DNA from: Lunularia cruciata
Lineage: Eukaryota; Streptophyta; Marchantiopsida; Lunulariales; Lunulariaceae
DNA length: 64,000 bases
Direction: 5' to 3'
NCBI GenBank assembly: GCA_948567375.1
Contig: OX419761.1
Span: forward strand, 17,796,501 to 17,860,500
How positions within the stretch are numbered: position 1 is the first letter of the stretch; every line of letters starts with the position of its first letter. Made by a program: the position numbers and the translations under genes. Shown in pieces: positions 20,800 through 32,589 of this stretch. The notes under the pieces were generated by a model. It was not told where the DNA came from and did not search any database. It saw only the letters and a list, made by a program, of their open reading frames with translations.

Positions 20800-22780
20800 G
20801 GCAATGAATGTTGTCTAAGGAATAGGAGCCATTTAGATACTTTGTGAGGTGAGAGCAATAAAGAGAAATCAAAGATGTGCTACCAAGAGACGTTGATCAG
20901 TGAGAGAACAGCTCAAGAAGAATCTTGTTCCCTTGTGAAGAACAATTTGGAGAATGTGTTACCCCTACAAGTACTAAACGTGCAGGAGAGTGACATTTTT
21001 CTCACAAACTTGACTAATCTGCAAGCTTCAGGAGGAGTGCAAGTGTATGTTCTTCCACAAGATACCAAGGAGGGTTCCTGCTCACAAACCCCAAAGAGTG
21101 CCATTTGGCGGTAAATAGAAGGAGATTATTCAATGTACCTCCTACAAGAGGGCCATTTGGAGCACATAATAGAAGGAGTACCATCACTTTTGCCTCTCTA
21201 ACTCTCTTTGATGAAGATCTAGATTGGGAAGTTCCCTTGGAAGTCAAACTTACTATTGACTAGAATGATTGCCAAAATTGCATCAGTCCAAATTGTATTT
21301 ACCTTACTAGAAGATAGTGATGGATTTATTAGAAGTGCACTAGACTGGGACTTATTTTATTACTCAATGGAAAGTTTGCATATTGCTTTTGATCATACCT
21401 TTGGTCTCCATGGCAGACTATGTTCCTTTCACAAGGCAAAACTATCAAAAGTTCAAAGGCAGAGGAAGATGAAGAAGAGGATCCCAACACATTCATGAAG
21501 AAGTTTGAGGCCATCTCTATACCCAACAAAGAAGATATATTAGCTGACCAACTTTGGATATTTCCAAGTCTTTTGAGGAGAAAGGTGAGGAATTGGTACA
21601 CTCATGTGAGCCAAGATCCTGCCAATGTTAATGATTGGCTAGCACTCAAGGGTTAGTTTTTAGAGTGTTTTAGAGAACTAGACTATGAATCAAAATGTAT
21701 TTGGTACTCTCAACAATCTAGAAAGGAGGAAGAATGAGAAGTTTCAAGATTAGACAAAGAGGTTCCAAAGTTTGTTGAACCGAGTGCCAAGAAGAGGAGT
21801 TACTTCGGAGTACTTAGATGCACATGTAGTAGCTTTGCCAAGGAACAAGATCTTCATGTCTTTGCTAAGGAACAAGATCATGTCTTTGCCAAGGAACAAG
21901 ATCATGATATAATACACCAAGTGCTAAAGTCAATAGGGCAATATGAATCTGCTTGGATGAATTCCTCAAGTAATTTGCACAAGTGCAAGCTGTAAATAAG
22001 TCAAAGAAGAAATCAACCAAGTGACATGTCAATTTTTTTCTCATAGTCATCTAGTGCATCTTTTTCTTCAAAATCTTCTTTAGAGGAGGAAGAGAAGGAT
22101 AGGCACAAAGAGAAATAAGGTATTCAAAGACCCAAGGTGCAAAACAACTCAAAAATACCTACACAACTAGGTTTGTAATTGGAAGACCTCATCAAAGAGT
22201 TTCTAGACTTCAAAGTCTAGATGGTTGGTGCAAGAGAACAACAAAAGGTTGCTTTGTATACTTGACCAAATGTGTGGTGCATGACATGTGGGAAGTCTGA
22301 ACATGCCAACACATGTTATTTTTTGCTATGACCTGAAGGAGGATGAATAGGTCTTTGCCATCCACAAAGTAACTCCTATAATGGTTCAACCTGCTATTAC
22401 AACAACCATCAATAGATATATACCACTAGAGGATGCTGCTACCAAGCCACCAAGAAGGATTCTACCTAGCAAGCAGATCCACCTCCTAGAGTGTGTTAAA
22501 ACTATGGAGGCACTAATCATTGGGTGTCCAATTGCCTAGAACCCAAAAGACCAACTCCTTGTTACTTGATGTGCGGGAACTATAGGGCTCCAAGGCATCC
22601 AAACTCTGGATGTCCTCATTCTCTTGTTTTGAGGCAGCTAGTGGAAGTATGTACCTTACCCCCTTCCACCTAAAAGAGACACAAAAGTTAATTATATGAC
22701 CTTGGAAGAGCCAAGAGAGGAGGATCTATCACTCTTCAGCAAAGAAGGATGGCCCAACTTGGACCCCAACTAGGTTCACA
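20800..22780 (+). pseudogene. Gag, element D
   Basis: It is parallel to the remnant at 10071-12250. Pieces include 20875-21114, 21256-21498 and 21420-21656 (PSLLRRKVRNWYTHV, a gag helix). A double zinc-knuckle line lies at about 22490-22615: NYGGTNHWVSNC, then CYLMCGNYRAPRHPNSGC, with one Cys of the first knuckle lost. At 21826-21906 an AAGGAACAAGATCAT unit is repeated three times where element B has one. Stops and frameshifts throughout. Confidence 0.72.
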
Positions 22781-23955
22781 CTAGATCCAAGACAAAGAAG
22801 ATTAGTACCACATCATCATCAAAGTCATCAGTTTCTCCTTGAGTAGAGAAGGTATAAAGAGGTAAGTACCAAGAGTTCTCCAAGCAAGGACTCAAACTAT
22901 TGTAAAGATCAAGGAGAGGAAGGAAAGGCAAAAAAAACAAAGTGAAGTGCCTCTTACTCCAAAGGAGAGTACTTCTATTCAAAGTGCATATAATCTTGAG
23001 CGAAGCACTCTAAGTGCCACAACCAATGGCACTTTGCCTAAATTTCTAGCCAACATTTGCCAAGAAGTGTAGTGTTTGTGGCAAGAAGAGATCCATGTCT
23101 TGCAAGAAAGGGTAACCCCTAGGCAAGAAGTAAAGAAAAGTGAGTTATGTTACTCAATATGAAATTGTATCAAACTTAGCTTCAACCAAAGCAGATGTCA
23201 CATTCAAGAAATTTTGGGAAGATAACAAGCTCTAGAAATATCAACTAGCATTTGCACTTTAAAAGGAACAAAAGAGCAAACTACCTCAAGTGCCAGCCAT
23301 TTACAAGAGAGAACTTGAAGACTTAGGCTCCCTAGAAGTAGAAACAAAAATCAAGGGATGTGTGATCTAGTCCATACCCATCAATTCTAGATCAAGGGTG
23401 AATGTGATGACAAAAGATAATGCTCACAAGTTAGTATATACTGCCTTTGAACCTTCTCCTTACATCGTGCAATTTGTTGATCAAACACAAAGAAGACCCA
23501 TGGGAATGCTATCAAAGGTCCTGATCACTATTAGAGGAGTGGAATTTCCCTTAGATTTCATTGTTCTTTGACTAATGAACAAAACAAGCTATCCATTATG
23601 ATTGGAGGACCATGGTTGTACAATGCTTAAGTTAGACTACCACCAATATACCTTTCATTTTCAAGATCATGTGGAATTAAATTCCAAACCAATGGCTTTA
23701 TGATGGAAAAAAATCCCACATTTAGAGAAACCCTATCATTGGAAGAATACTAAATAGATAGTACCTCTAGTCATTCCAAAGTGACATCAAAAGAGGAAAT
23801 TGAAGTGCACTACTTAGAGTTGCTAGGACATTGAAGAAGAGGCCAAGCACAGCTTGCACTTGGAGAGGGAAGAGGAAAATTTACCATTACTTAGAATGAG
23901 TCAAGTAAGTCATGTGGATGGCATTGTCAATCTAGATGACTACCAAGAGGTTTTA
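22781..23955 (+). pseudogene. Gag-pro linker and protease, element D
   Basis: PINSRSRVNVMTKDNAHKL (about 23380-23440) matches the aspartic protease block, but D-S-G reads N-S-R, so both the Asp and the Gly are lost. Before it is a Lys-rich, stop-filled linker. After it, an open piece (23854-24042) begins the pre-RT segment. Confidence 0.6.
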
Positions 23956-25012
23956 GTAGCTGAAGAGAAGGCCGTGAAGCTCTCCAAGTATATGTTGCAA
24001 GAAGAATTTGAAGGATATGTGGCACTTTTCCAAGAGTATTAGGATGTCTTTGCTTGGAATATTGAGCAAATTCTTGGCATACCATGTCAGTTTTGTGAAC
24101 ACAAAATTGATCTAGAAGAAGGCACAGTGTCAATCAGACAATGCCAATACCAAATCAACCCCAAGAACTCACTCCTAGTGAAAGATGAAATAGACAACTA
24201 TCTTCAAGTTGGCATAATCTTTTATTTGCTTAATAGCAAATGGGTGTCATCCATTTTGGTGGTGCCTATAAAGAAGATATGAAAGATCCAAGTTTGTCGA
24301 GATTTCAAGAAGTTGAATGTAGTCATGAAGAAGGATCACCATCCTTTGCACTTCATTGACACAATCTTAGATCAAGTGCTATAGTTTCTTGGGTGGCTTT
24401 TCAAGATACAACCAAGTGACCATTCAAGAAAAAGATAGGGACAAGGCTACCTTCATGATGTACTAGGGCACCTATGCTTACAACAGATTCCCATTTGGGT
24501 TATGCAATGCACCTATGACCTTGAAAAGTATGATAATAGCCATCTTCAAGGATTACCTATGCAAGTTTATGGAAATCTTCACAGAAATATTTTGTGTTTT
24601 TGGAAAGCAAAGGGAACATCTCTCCTAAGGAAAATGTTGGATAGATGTCAATCCACTAGACTATCCTTACACCTTGTGAAGTGCTACTTTGCCATGAGTG
24701 AAGGGTTATTTCTTGTGCACCAAGTATCAAGTAGAGGCATGGAGGAAGATGTCAAAAAGGTCAAACTAATCAAGGCTTTAAAAGTGCCAAAGAACTTGAG
24801 GGAACTTTGGGCTTTTCTTGGACATGTCAGCTACTATAGAAGTTTTATAGCACAATATGCAACTTTGGTAGCACCTCTCACCAAACTATTGAACAAGTTA
24901 GAAGAGTCTGTGTGGTCAACATAGCAAGAGCAACCTTTATAATAATGAAGCAAGTTGGTAGAAGCACCTATCATGTGAGCTCTTAATTAGGATAGCTTGT
25001 TTCATGTGTATG
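23956..25012 (+). pseudogene. Reverse transcriptase and start of RNase H, element D
   Basis: Blocks in order are DVFAWNIEQILGIP, LLVKDEIDNYLQVG, KKDHHPLHFIDTILDQV, an RT block near 24490, and LRELWAFLGHVSYYRSFIAQY. At the palm motif the sequence reads FTEIFCVFGK where family members have F-x-D-D-F, so both catalytic aspartates are gone. The reading reaches LFHVY at 25012, where the copia element interrupts it; it resumes at 30938. Confidence 0.8.
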
Positions 25013-25268
25013 TGTTAGAAGTGTACAAATGCATGCAAGTGTGCAAGAGTTCTAAGGAATGCTTCTTGAGATAGATTATCTCATAATAAATGTTTGGGGA
25101 TTACCCTTGAGGTACATCGACTGAATAGTTCTGATATTTCAGGTCCTTGTGTCCTTTCAGAGTGGTCTGTGACTTATTGATCAAGTCTCTATTTGATGTT
25201 TCACTTATTGTAGACTGTAAGCTCTCATTACATATTTCCGTATTTCTTGTTTATTCTAGTCTTCAACA
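25013..25268 (-). mobile_element. 3' LTR of copia element E
   Basis: 256 bp, beginning TGTTAGAAGTG and ending TTCAACA on the plus strand. It differs from the right LTR at roughly one base in ten, plus small indels. Confidence 0.9.
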
Positions 25269-25282
25269 CTCCCACTTAATGG
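25269..25282 (-). other. Polypurine tract of element E
   Basis: The minus strand reads CCATTAAGTGGGAG next to the LTR start TGTTGAAG. Confidence 0.65.
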
Positions 25283-25359
25283 AGATTACTGTTACAAAAA
25301 GAATTACATCTAACTTGGTACTAAGTTATTCCTGTATGTAAACCAAGTTGAAGTAGATG

Positions 25360-26330
25360 TTATAATAACTTAGGACCAGATAGTCCTTTGGTAAATATAT
25401 CAGTAGTCTGTTGCTGAGTAGGAATATAATTGAACTGAATCTTCTTCTCTAAAGCCAGCTGCTTGATGAAGTTATATCTGATAGCAATATGTTTGGTCCG
25501 GTTATGAAACTTGGTGGTATCCACCAACACTAATGCAGACATATTATCACACAATATTGTAGTAGGCTGCTTGTCACTTAAAAAAATGTCTTCAAGTAAT
25601 TGACATAGCCAAACTCCTTCAGTAGCTGTGGCTGCCATTGCCACATACTCTGCTTTCATGGAAGATAGTGCAGAAGTCTTTTGCCTTTTAGAGCTCCAAG
25701 AGATGGCTCCTCCTAAAATAATGAAGCAATGACCAGACGTGGATTTATGCTCATCTACTTCTCTAGCCCAATCAGCAGTGTCAAAGTATCCATATAGGGT
25801 TTTGGGCACCTTGGAGTACAAATATTCAATAAAATAATGTAAAGTTCCCTTAATGTAATAGAACAAATGCTTCATGGCTGCAATATGCTTCTCACCAGGA
25901 TTACTCATGAACTGAGAAAACACTCCCACTGAAAAGGCTAAGTCGGGTCTCAAACAAACTGACGCCCAATTGACTGAGCCTATTGCATTAGGAAACCCAA
26001 AATTACTTAGGCGAGACTTCTCTTCCTCAGATTGTGGCGAGTCCCACTTAGAAAGTTTCAACCCAAGTAGCATTGGGGTGGAAACTCGTTTTGCATCCAT
26101 GAGGTCAAATTCAATCAGTTTCTGTAGTAGATAATGACTTTGGTTGATTCTGATCCAATGATGATGCGGGTCTTGGATGATTTGTAGACTGAGGCAATGT
26201 TGCACGGGCCCCAGATCTGTCATCATGAATCTGCCGTAGAGCTTGTCTTTGGGAGAATCCCTTGGCAACGAGTCGGGCCTTGTACCTATCTACTGAATTA
26301 TCTAGTTTCAGTTTTAGCTTTACATCCATT
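25360..26330 (-). pseudogene. Copia reverse transcriptase end and RNase H, core deleted
   Basis: A 302-aa ORF (26268-25360) carries MTDLGPVQHCLSLQI, AIGSVNWASVCLRPDLAF, TSGHCFIILGGAISW, ALSSMKAEYVAMA and TDIFTKGLSG, the normal run from the RT thumb through RNase H. Upstream, SVDRYKARLVAKGFSQ is the RT start. The two are joined near 26245-26262. The intervening catalytic region, including the Y-V-D-D motif (about 150-180 aa in relatives), is missing. The long ORF is otherwise open. It cannot make cDNA. Confidence 0.88.
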
Positions 26331-26334
26331 TGTA

Positions 26335-27350
26335 GGAAACTAACTTTCTGCCAAGATGAAGTTCAATATAGATCCAAGTACCAATTTCATGGTGTGAGCA
26401 AAGCTCCTCCTCCATAACTGAAGTCCAATGTTTGCATTGGGGAGAACAGAGAGCTTGTTGTAAATTGGCTTGCTAAAGAGGGATGGCGTCCTTGGTGGCA
26501 GTAAGAGCTTTCTTCTATGACTTCTTACTCTTTGGAAGGAGGGAATCCATAGTGTAATTCTCATCTGGGTTATGCGGTAGAGGTACTCCTTTGTTGGAGT
26601 GTGTTGATTGGTGCAGTCGCACCATCTGAGATATTTGCTCAAGAAATTCTTGAATTGTAGAATTAGCAGAGTTTGATGTTGCTGCAGATTGATCTGAAGT
26701 ATGTTTTTGGAAAACGTTTTGTAGATGCTGTACCTTTTGACGTATGTAAGTCTTGAGAGGTGACTTGCAGCATGCAGGAACTTCCTCTAGAACAGAAGTA
26801 TCACCAAGATGTTGTACCAACTCAGAAGTTTGTATGTGTTCTACAGGTTGGGAAGAGGATCCTCCTAAGTCATAAGAGTCGTTGTCGTAGAGTGACCACA
26901 ATGTAGCTCCCACTTGTAGAGTAGAAGTTGGTGAAGGTCTACCAGATGCTGATACTTTGGGTGGGGAAGGGGTAAGAGCAGCAATATTGTGTGCATGTGC
27001 TTGAGGCAAGGCTGCTTGCATAGAAACAACTTGCTGGATAGGCCCAGCTGAACCTAAACTTTGAGTGGCACCAAGTGCTGGTATCTCTGGTAAAGCCTGA
27101 GAATGAGGCCAGGCAAAGGTATAAATGTAGGAGTGGTCCTGTTAGTAAATGGTGGTGGTTTAGGAGGTAGTCCACTAGCATGAATGTAGAATTTCACATT
27201 TCTGTGAATATCCTCATCTGATGGTTGTGAATGCAAGGAGTTCTTCTCAATAAAAGAAAGTGTCTCCTCCTCAAAAACAATGTTCCTTGCGGTAAATACC
27301 AAACCGTCAGTCTTTCTCTGTAATCTGAATCCCTTGCTAATGGGATTGTA
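26335..27350 (-). pseudogene. Copia pol region between integrase and RT
   Basis: Several open pieces (27302-27054, 27021-26515, 26642-26340). VFTARNIVFEEETLSF is the usual block after integrase. Next is a variable Ser/Pro/Gln-rich linker, then the approach to RT near 26450. Frames change at least twice. Confidence 0.65.
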
Positions 27351-27352
27351 GC

Positions 27353-28360
27353 CTAGAAAAAGGCATTCTTCAATGAATCCAACTTAGTACGTTTCTCCGT
27401 AGGAACTTGAGCAAATGTTGTGCACCCATAAATTTTGAGGTGGACTAAGGTTGGTTGTCGGTTGAACCAGAGAGAGTAAGGAGTTTCTTTGGATGGTATT
27501 GCTTTGGTGAGTGATAGATTCTGTAAGTATGTTGCACAAAGAATAGCCTCACCCCAATAGGGCTTAGGTAGTTGTGCATCATGAAGCAATGTACGAACAG
27601 CATCTAGAAGAGTCTGATTCTTATGTCAGAGACTCCATTTTGTTTTGGAGTATAAGGAATTGTGCACTAACGTTCAATGCCATGCCTAACATAGAATTCA
27701 TTAAATAATGTGGACATATATTCCCCACCACCATTAGAACATAAAACCTTAATTTGCAGATGAGTTGAATTTTCTACCCAAAGCTTATATTCCTAAAATG
27801 CAATAAAACAATCACTCTTTTGTTTTAGCAACCGGGTTACCGTGTATCTAGTGTAGTCATCTATAATGGTCATAAAATATTCAAAACTAGAGAATGTAGC
27901 TGGGGTGATCTGACCACTGAGATCCGAATGTACCAACTCTAATGGGGAGGTAGCTTGGTAAGTGGTTTGCTGAGGAAATTTTACTTTGGTCTTCTTGCCA
28001 TGCTGGCAAGCTAGGCAGATGAAGTGTTAAACTTTTCATAGAAAAGGAAGGCCATTTAAATGATTTTGATGCATTAATTGATGCATTCGATTAATATTAA
28101 TGTGCCCCAAATTTTTGTGCCATAAAAACTCTTGAGGAAGATAGTTTGATGCTGTGAGGAGGGCAAAACCCATGGGAGGGTCCAAGGTATCTTCTGCAAT
28201 ATTTGTGGATAATATTGCAGTGCTAGATGGAATAATGCTAGCATAGAGGATGGGTAAATGTAGAGGTAATTCAAACCCTGAGTTAGAAATAGCAAATGGG
28301 TAATTTCCGCAAGTGATAAAGTGGGGTTTGTGGATATTAAGATAAGGTAAATCCACATAA
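27353..28360 (-). pseudogene. Copia integrase with pre-integrase domain
   Basis: FLWHKNLGHININRMHQL (about 28110) is the GAG-pre-integrase block with its His residues. The core follows in broken frames between 28030 and 27600. The 78-aa piece 27589-27353 gives LPKPYWGEAILCATYLQN and HLKIYGCTTFAQV, the conserved end of the copia integrase core. Stops lie in the core. Confidence 0.8.
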
Positions 28361-28369
28361 GAGGAGGGT

Positions 28370-29290
28370 CCAAATGATTAATACCGTATGTCCCTTATCA
28401 CTAGCAAAAGTGACTTGTGACTGAGGAAGACCTTAGTGCTGAGTGTTACCATTTGCCGAAGGACTTAGGTTTTGAGTTACCGTAAGGGTTGCTTCCAAAG
28501 GCTTGAAGATAGCATTAAGGCCGCTGCTTGGGGTAGAGTCTGTGTTGTCCTTCTTGGTGAAGAGTGTTGATGAAGGAGCTTGGTGCTCCTAAGATGTTGT
28601 TGTTGCCTTGTCATGGACTTTGGTAAGAAAATCCGAGTGAAGGGACAGAGATGTCATTGCGGGGTGTGATTTTACAGAGATGAGTGCAACCTATTGTAAG
28701 GATTTGTTGAAGGTGCCTTCATCTTCAATGTCATTTATAGGAAACTTGATGTAGTTGTTGTTGGTGGCCTGTTATTCCATGGTAGTGACATTGGCGCTGA
28801 GGGCTTGCTGTGAGGGGCCATAGAGGGAAGAATTGTATGTCCCAATAGATATAGATTTTTGTGTATGAACATTGTGCTAGAATGTCACCTTCTTGGTCTT
28901 TGAGAATGCATGTTTGGTTGTGAAGGGTAAGTGTTCCTCCCTTGCGGTCAAGTTCACGAGCAGCAAATAGATTCTTGGTGAGTTGTGGCACCTAGTAAAT
29001 GTTAGTAGCAAGAACCGAGGTTTTTGTGCTTGGAATGTGTATGCGGACAGAGCCACAACCAACAATTTTTATAGTGTTGTTGTTGCCAAGGAGAATCATG
29101 TTGTCTTGGTGAGTCGGGATAGAATCCATTGTCGCAAATGCTATGCGGTCAAATGCAATGTGATAAGTGGCACCCATGTCCACGTACCTACAATTGGCAT
29201 CTGCAAGTGATTTCATTTTGCTTTGGGAGACAAGACATGTCACTAACACCTTGTCTTTGCCTTTGCTATTGTCAAAGTTCCTTTGGCGGG
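28370..29290 (-). pseudogene. Copia protease region
   Basis: CRYVDMGATYHIAFD is the copia protease block, normally D-S-G-A-T-x-H; here D-M-G-A-T, so the Asp is kept. VGCGSVRIHIPST and LTKNLFAARELDRKG follow as in other copia polyproteins. The segment 28370-28730 has several stops. Confidence 0.75.
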
Positions 29291-30140
29291 GGTTAGAACC
29301 TGGTTTCTTTTTCTTTTTATTGCAATTTGCTTCTCCATTCACGGAGTGTTCAAAACAATTGGCTCTCCAGTGTCCCATCTTTTTGTAGTGGGGACAGGCA
29401 ATCTTTGGTTTGGGCTTAGGTTTACCCTACAACTTCTTGTCTGACTTTGAGGGCTTTTGGCCGGCGTATAGCAAATGGTTGCCATCCGATGACCTTTGAG
29501 TTTGAGCTTCTTCCTCCTAGAGGAAAGTGCTCATTATATCCTATACTATGAGTCAGCTAAGTTGTGCCCGTAGTCCTTGAATTAATGTGTCATACAGGGA
29601 GGCATAGATTTGATTAGATTGGCTATTTTATCCTCTCATTCCACGGTTATGTTTATTTCCTACAATTGAGCTATTAGGGTCTTGAACATATTGAGATGTT
29701 GGGTGACTGATTGCCCTGCTTGCATCCGCATGTGCCAAAATTGGCATTTAAGGTGGGACTTAGTCATTAAGTCAAACTATGCATAATTGCATTCAAGCAT
29801 TTGCTAAGCTTCATGCACAGTTGTGCAGGACATGATGAGCCCCATTATGCTTATCAATGAACAATCAGTAATGGCCATGAAGGCCTTCTTATCTTGTGTA
29901 ACCCAAGTGGTGAAGGGTTTAGGGTTTAGGGTTTAGGGTTTAGGGTTCCGGCTAAACTGCTTGATTTGTGGGCGACTGGCCGGCTGTGGCACTTGGAACA
30001 GGTACAAGGCTCACTTCAATCCCATCTACAATTGATAAGATGTTTTCATTATCAAGTTTTTGTGACATTTTTTATTTCCATATGGCATAATGGGTGCCAT
30101 CAGATACCGGCCAGGAGTGAGTGTCTATTGCATTTGACAT
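29291..30140 (-). pseudogene. Copia gag with zinc knuckle
   Basis: The likely start is the ATG at 30140 (MSNAIDTHSWPVSDGTHY). The frame then shows gag blocks DKKAFMAITDCS and MLECNYA with many stops. The knuckle end MGHWRANCFEH lies near 29375. A telomere-type repeat (29914-29947) interrupts the coding sequence. Confidence 0.7.
29914..29947. repeat. Interstitial TTTAGGG tract
   Basis: Nearly five perfect units of the plant telomere repeat, inside copia gag. Too short for a chromosome end. Confidence 0.9.
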
Positions 30141-30669
30141 GTTAATTTATCTGCAAAGGGACTTTCCTGGTTGGTTTGATGTTGTAGGGATCTTCTGACT
30201 TCTTTGTGAACGTTTTGGTTGTTTGTTGTTTGGCAGGGTGTAGTACGCTGGCTAGGTGTGCTTTTCCAATCACGTTGCAGATGGTTATCCCCACTGAGTG
30301 CCGAATGAGGAGAGTCTTTGAGCATCATTGGGCGAGGCTAGAACAATTGGGTTGTTTGATGTTGTTCACCATTTTTTTGTAAAAGCGGTCGACGTTGTGC
30401 GGTGACCTTCGGAGTTTACACAAGGAAGCTTGTTAGAATGTAGTTGGCTGGCGTCTTGTGGCAGCCTTGAATGTTGGGTGACAACGTGCATCTTTAGTAA
30501 TGTTTGAAAGCTTTCAATGAGTTGCAATGCGGAAGAATGTGGTGGGTATTGAGAATTCAACTGTCAGCGGAGAACCCCTATCACGTTAACAGGTGTTGTG
30601 AACTATAGTTGGCCGGCTGCAGCCTTTGTGGACTTGAGAATTTTTGAATGTAGGTCTAGAGGTCAAAAA
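30141..30669 (-). other. Copia untranslated leader
   Basis: About 530 bp between the primer site and the gag start. Two short ORFs (30328-30125, 30560-30366) occur without recognisable content. Confidence 0.5.
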
Positions 30670-30684
30670 TGGCAATTGATACCA
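30670..30684 (-). other. Primer-binding site of element E
   Basis: The minus strand reads TGGTATCAATTGCCA, directly after the LTR end. The first eight bases fit initiator tRNA-Met (TGGTATCAGAGC). Confidence 0.8.
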
Positions 30685-30932
30685 TGTTAGAAGTGTACAA
30701 ATGCATGCAAGTGTGTGAGAGTTCTAATAAATGCTTCCTGAGATAGATTATCTCAAAATAAATGTTAGGAGATTACTCTCAAGGTACATCAACTGAATAG
30801 TTTTGACCTTTCAAGTCCTTGTGTCCTTTCAGAATGGTCTGTGACTTATTAATCAAGTCTCTATTTGACGTTTCACTTATTGTAGATAGTAAGCATTCAT
30901 TACATATTTCCTGTTTATTATAGTCTCCAATA
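30685..30932 (-). mobile_element. 5' LTR of copia element E
   Basis: 248 bp, beginning TGTTAGAAGTG. The final CA has become TA. GTATG follows at once. Confidence 0.9.
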
Positions 30933-30937
30933 GTATG

Positions 30938-31585
30938 TAGATACATCTTAAGGAATAATAGGAGTAGTTTTTAGTTAGAAGGATAGTAGTAAGAAAGATT
31001 TTTCAATTTATTTTGCAAGTCAAAAGCTATTAGATGCTGAGAAAAAGTACACCATTACCAAAAGAGAGGCACCCAAATTGGTATATGCATGTAAAAAGTT
31101 CTGTCAATATTTACTATGTTACAAGTTTATGTTTCATGTAAATCATTTTGCACTACAACACTTGGTGAAGAAGGTAGACTTCTCTAAGCGCATTGCAAGA
31201 TAGATATTCCTCTTGCAAGAATTCACTTACAATATGCAGGTCTGGAAAGGAGTGCAACATGGTCATGTTGATTTCCTCTCCAAGCTCAAAACTCAAGACC
31301 AGATTAAAGATGTAGGAGATGAGTTTCCTAACAAGGAGCTATTTCATATCACAACAAACCAAGAAACAAGGTACTCAAAGGAGTATTGATACCTATGCAA
31401 CTTGTAATGCAACTCTTGGGAATGGATCTAAAGCAATGTGCAGTATTCTTGCACAAGTGGGATTGTATCAGATCAAAGGGATTGTTTGTTCAAGTTGGGC
31501 CAAACAAAGTACTTTGGTGCTATCTTGAAGCCTCAAAAGTTGGAGAAGTAATACATGCACTTCACTCAAAAATCAAGGAGTAACC
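30938..31585 (+). pseudogene. RNase H and integrase N-terminal linker, element D continued
   Basis: The frame resumes with VDTS, the other half of the first RNase H block, then SIYFASQKLLDAEKKYTIT, MFHVNHFALQHLVKK and WIFLLQEFTYNMQVW. From 31390 the linker GLFVQVGPNKVLWC appears. The integrase zinc domain that should follow is absent; unrelated sequence begins near 31610. Confidence 0.8.
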
Positions 31586-31621
31586 TTTTGGCTTGCCTAC
31601 ATTGTTCTTTGTCCTATAATG

Positions 31622-32290
31622 TGTAATACCAATAGCTAAACATATTATCTAGAGGTGAAAATTGGCTTGGTAACATCTGGAAGGATTTAATATATGATGG
31701 GCTAGGTAGATCAGATAGAGGTGCCATCAGAATAGTACTTGTACTAATAGGGTAGGAGCCAAAAATAGCATGAAAATTTTTAAGCCAATTTGGAGTCCTA
31801 AACAAATGAAATAGGCCTCAAAATATGCAGATTCCTCCCCTTTTCTAAGGGAAAAATGGTTGACCTTTTTGGTCTGTCTCATTGAGAGCTTTCTAATGGT
31901 ACCTCACCCACATGATTATAAGATTCCTATATGAAGATTCCCTAAATATTCTTTTGGTCAAAAATTGTTCGGTCAAACCAAATAGGATCAAAATTGACAT
32001 GCCATCCATGCATGGAACTAATCTAAGGGTAGAGCACATTGACATGGCACCTATCCATGTATCTGATCCGAGGGTAGAGCTTCCTTTGAGTGGATCCTCT
32101 TTGCTATATAATAAAGTCAAAATGCTCCCTTGGGGCATTGGAGTATTGAGTGTGAAGCTTTGTGTTTCTTCTCTTGTGTTTCTCTTAAGGTCTCCTATCC
32201 TCAGAACATTACATAATCAAAACATGTTAGCTTGTGCTCATAGGAAGACCCTTATTGTATGGATAAAAAGTGATAATTGAGTGGTATCAA
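31622..32290 (+). mobile_element. LTR-like segment followed by a primer-site-like sequence
   Basis: The segment starts TGTAATACC, has a TATA-like CTATATAATAAAG (32103), and is followed by TGGTATCAA at 32282. This is the arrangement of an LTR and a tRNA-Met primer site. No second copy or target duplication was found, so the call is tentative. Confidence 0.35.
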
Positions 32291-32589
32291 CATAAATTGC
32301 ATTACCCAAACACAAACTCTATTACACCCAAATTGGTTACAATATGCTAGAAGAAGGTTCCTCATTTGGATAAATCTTGTCTTTGAGAAGATAGTACACA
32401 ACATGGACTTCAAATGAGGTAAACGGTTTGTCATATGAGGACAAGGTAAACTATCTTGATTGTTATGAGATAAAAGATGAGTCCAAACGGAGTGATCATC
32501 CCAAATGTCAAGAAAAAAATGTTGCATTCTTGGGAGTCAGCCCCATTAGTTATGTGGAAGGTATCATGAACCCTAATATTTGCTAGGAA

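Larger units (their letters stand above)
25013..30932 (-). mobile_element. Ty1/copia LTR retrotransposon, complete ends (element E)
   Basis: Two LTRs (25013-25268 and 30685-30932), a tRNA-Met primer site, a polypurine tract, and gag-protease-integrase-RT-RNase H in copia order on the minus strand. GTATG flanks both ends exactly (25008-25012, 30933-30937). Removing the element restores the RNase H reading of element D. The coding part is broken and its RT core is deleted. Confidence 0.95.

Noticed and set aside
29914-29947. Chromosome end or telomere fusion point
   Set aside because: Only about five units, embedded in a copia gag that continues on both sides.
31912-32280. 122-aa ORF as a host gene
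   Set aside because: Lies in an LTR-like segment with a TATA box. The sequence has no family resemblance.
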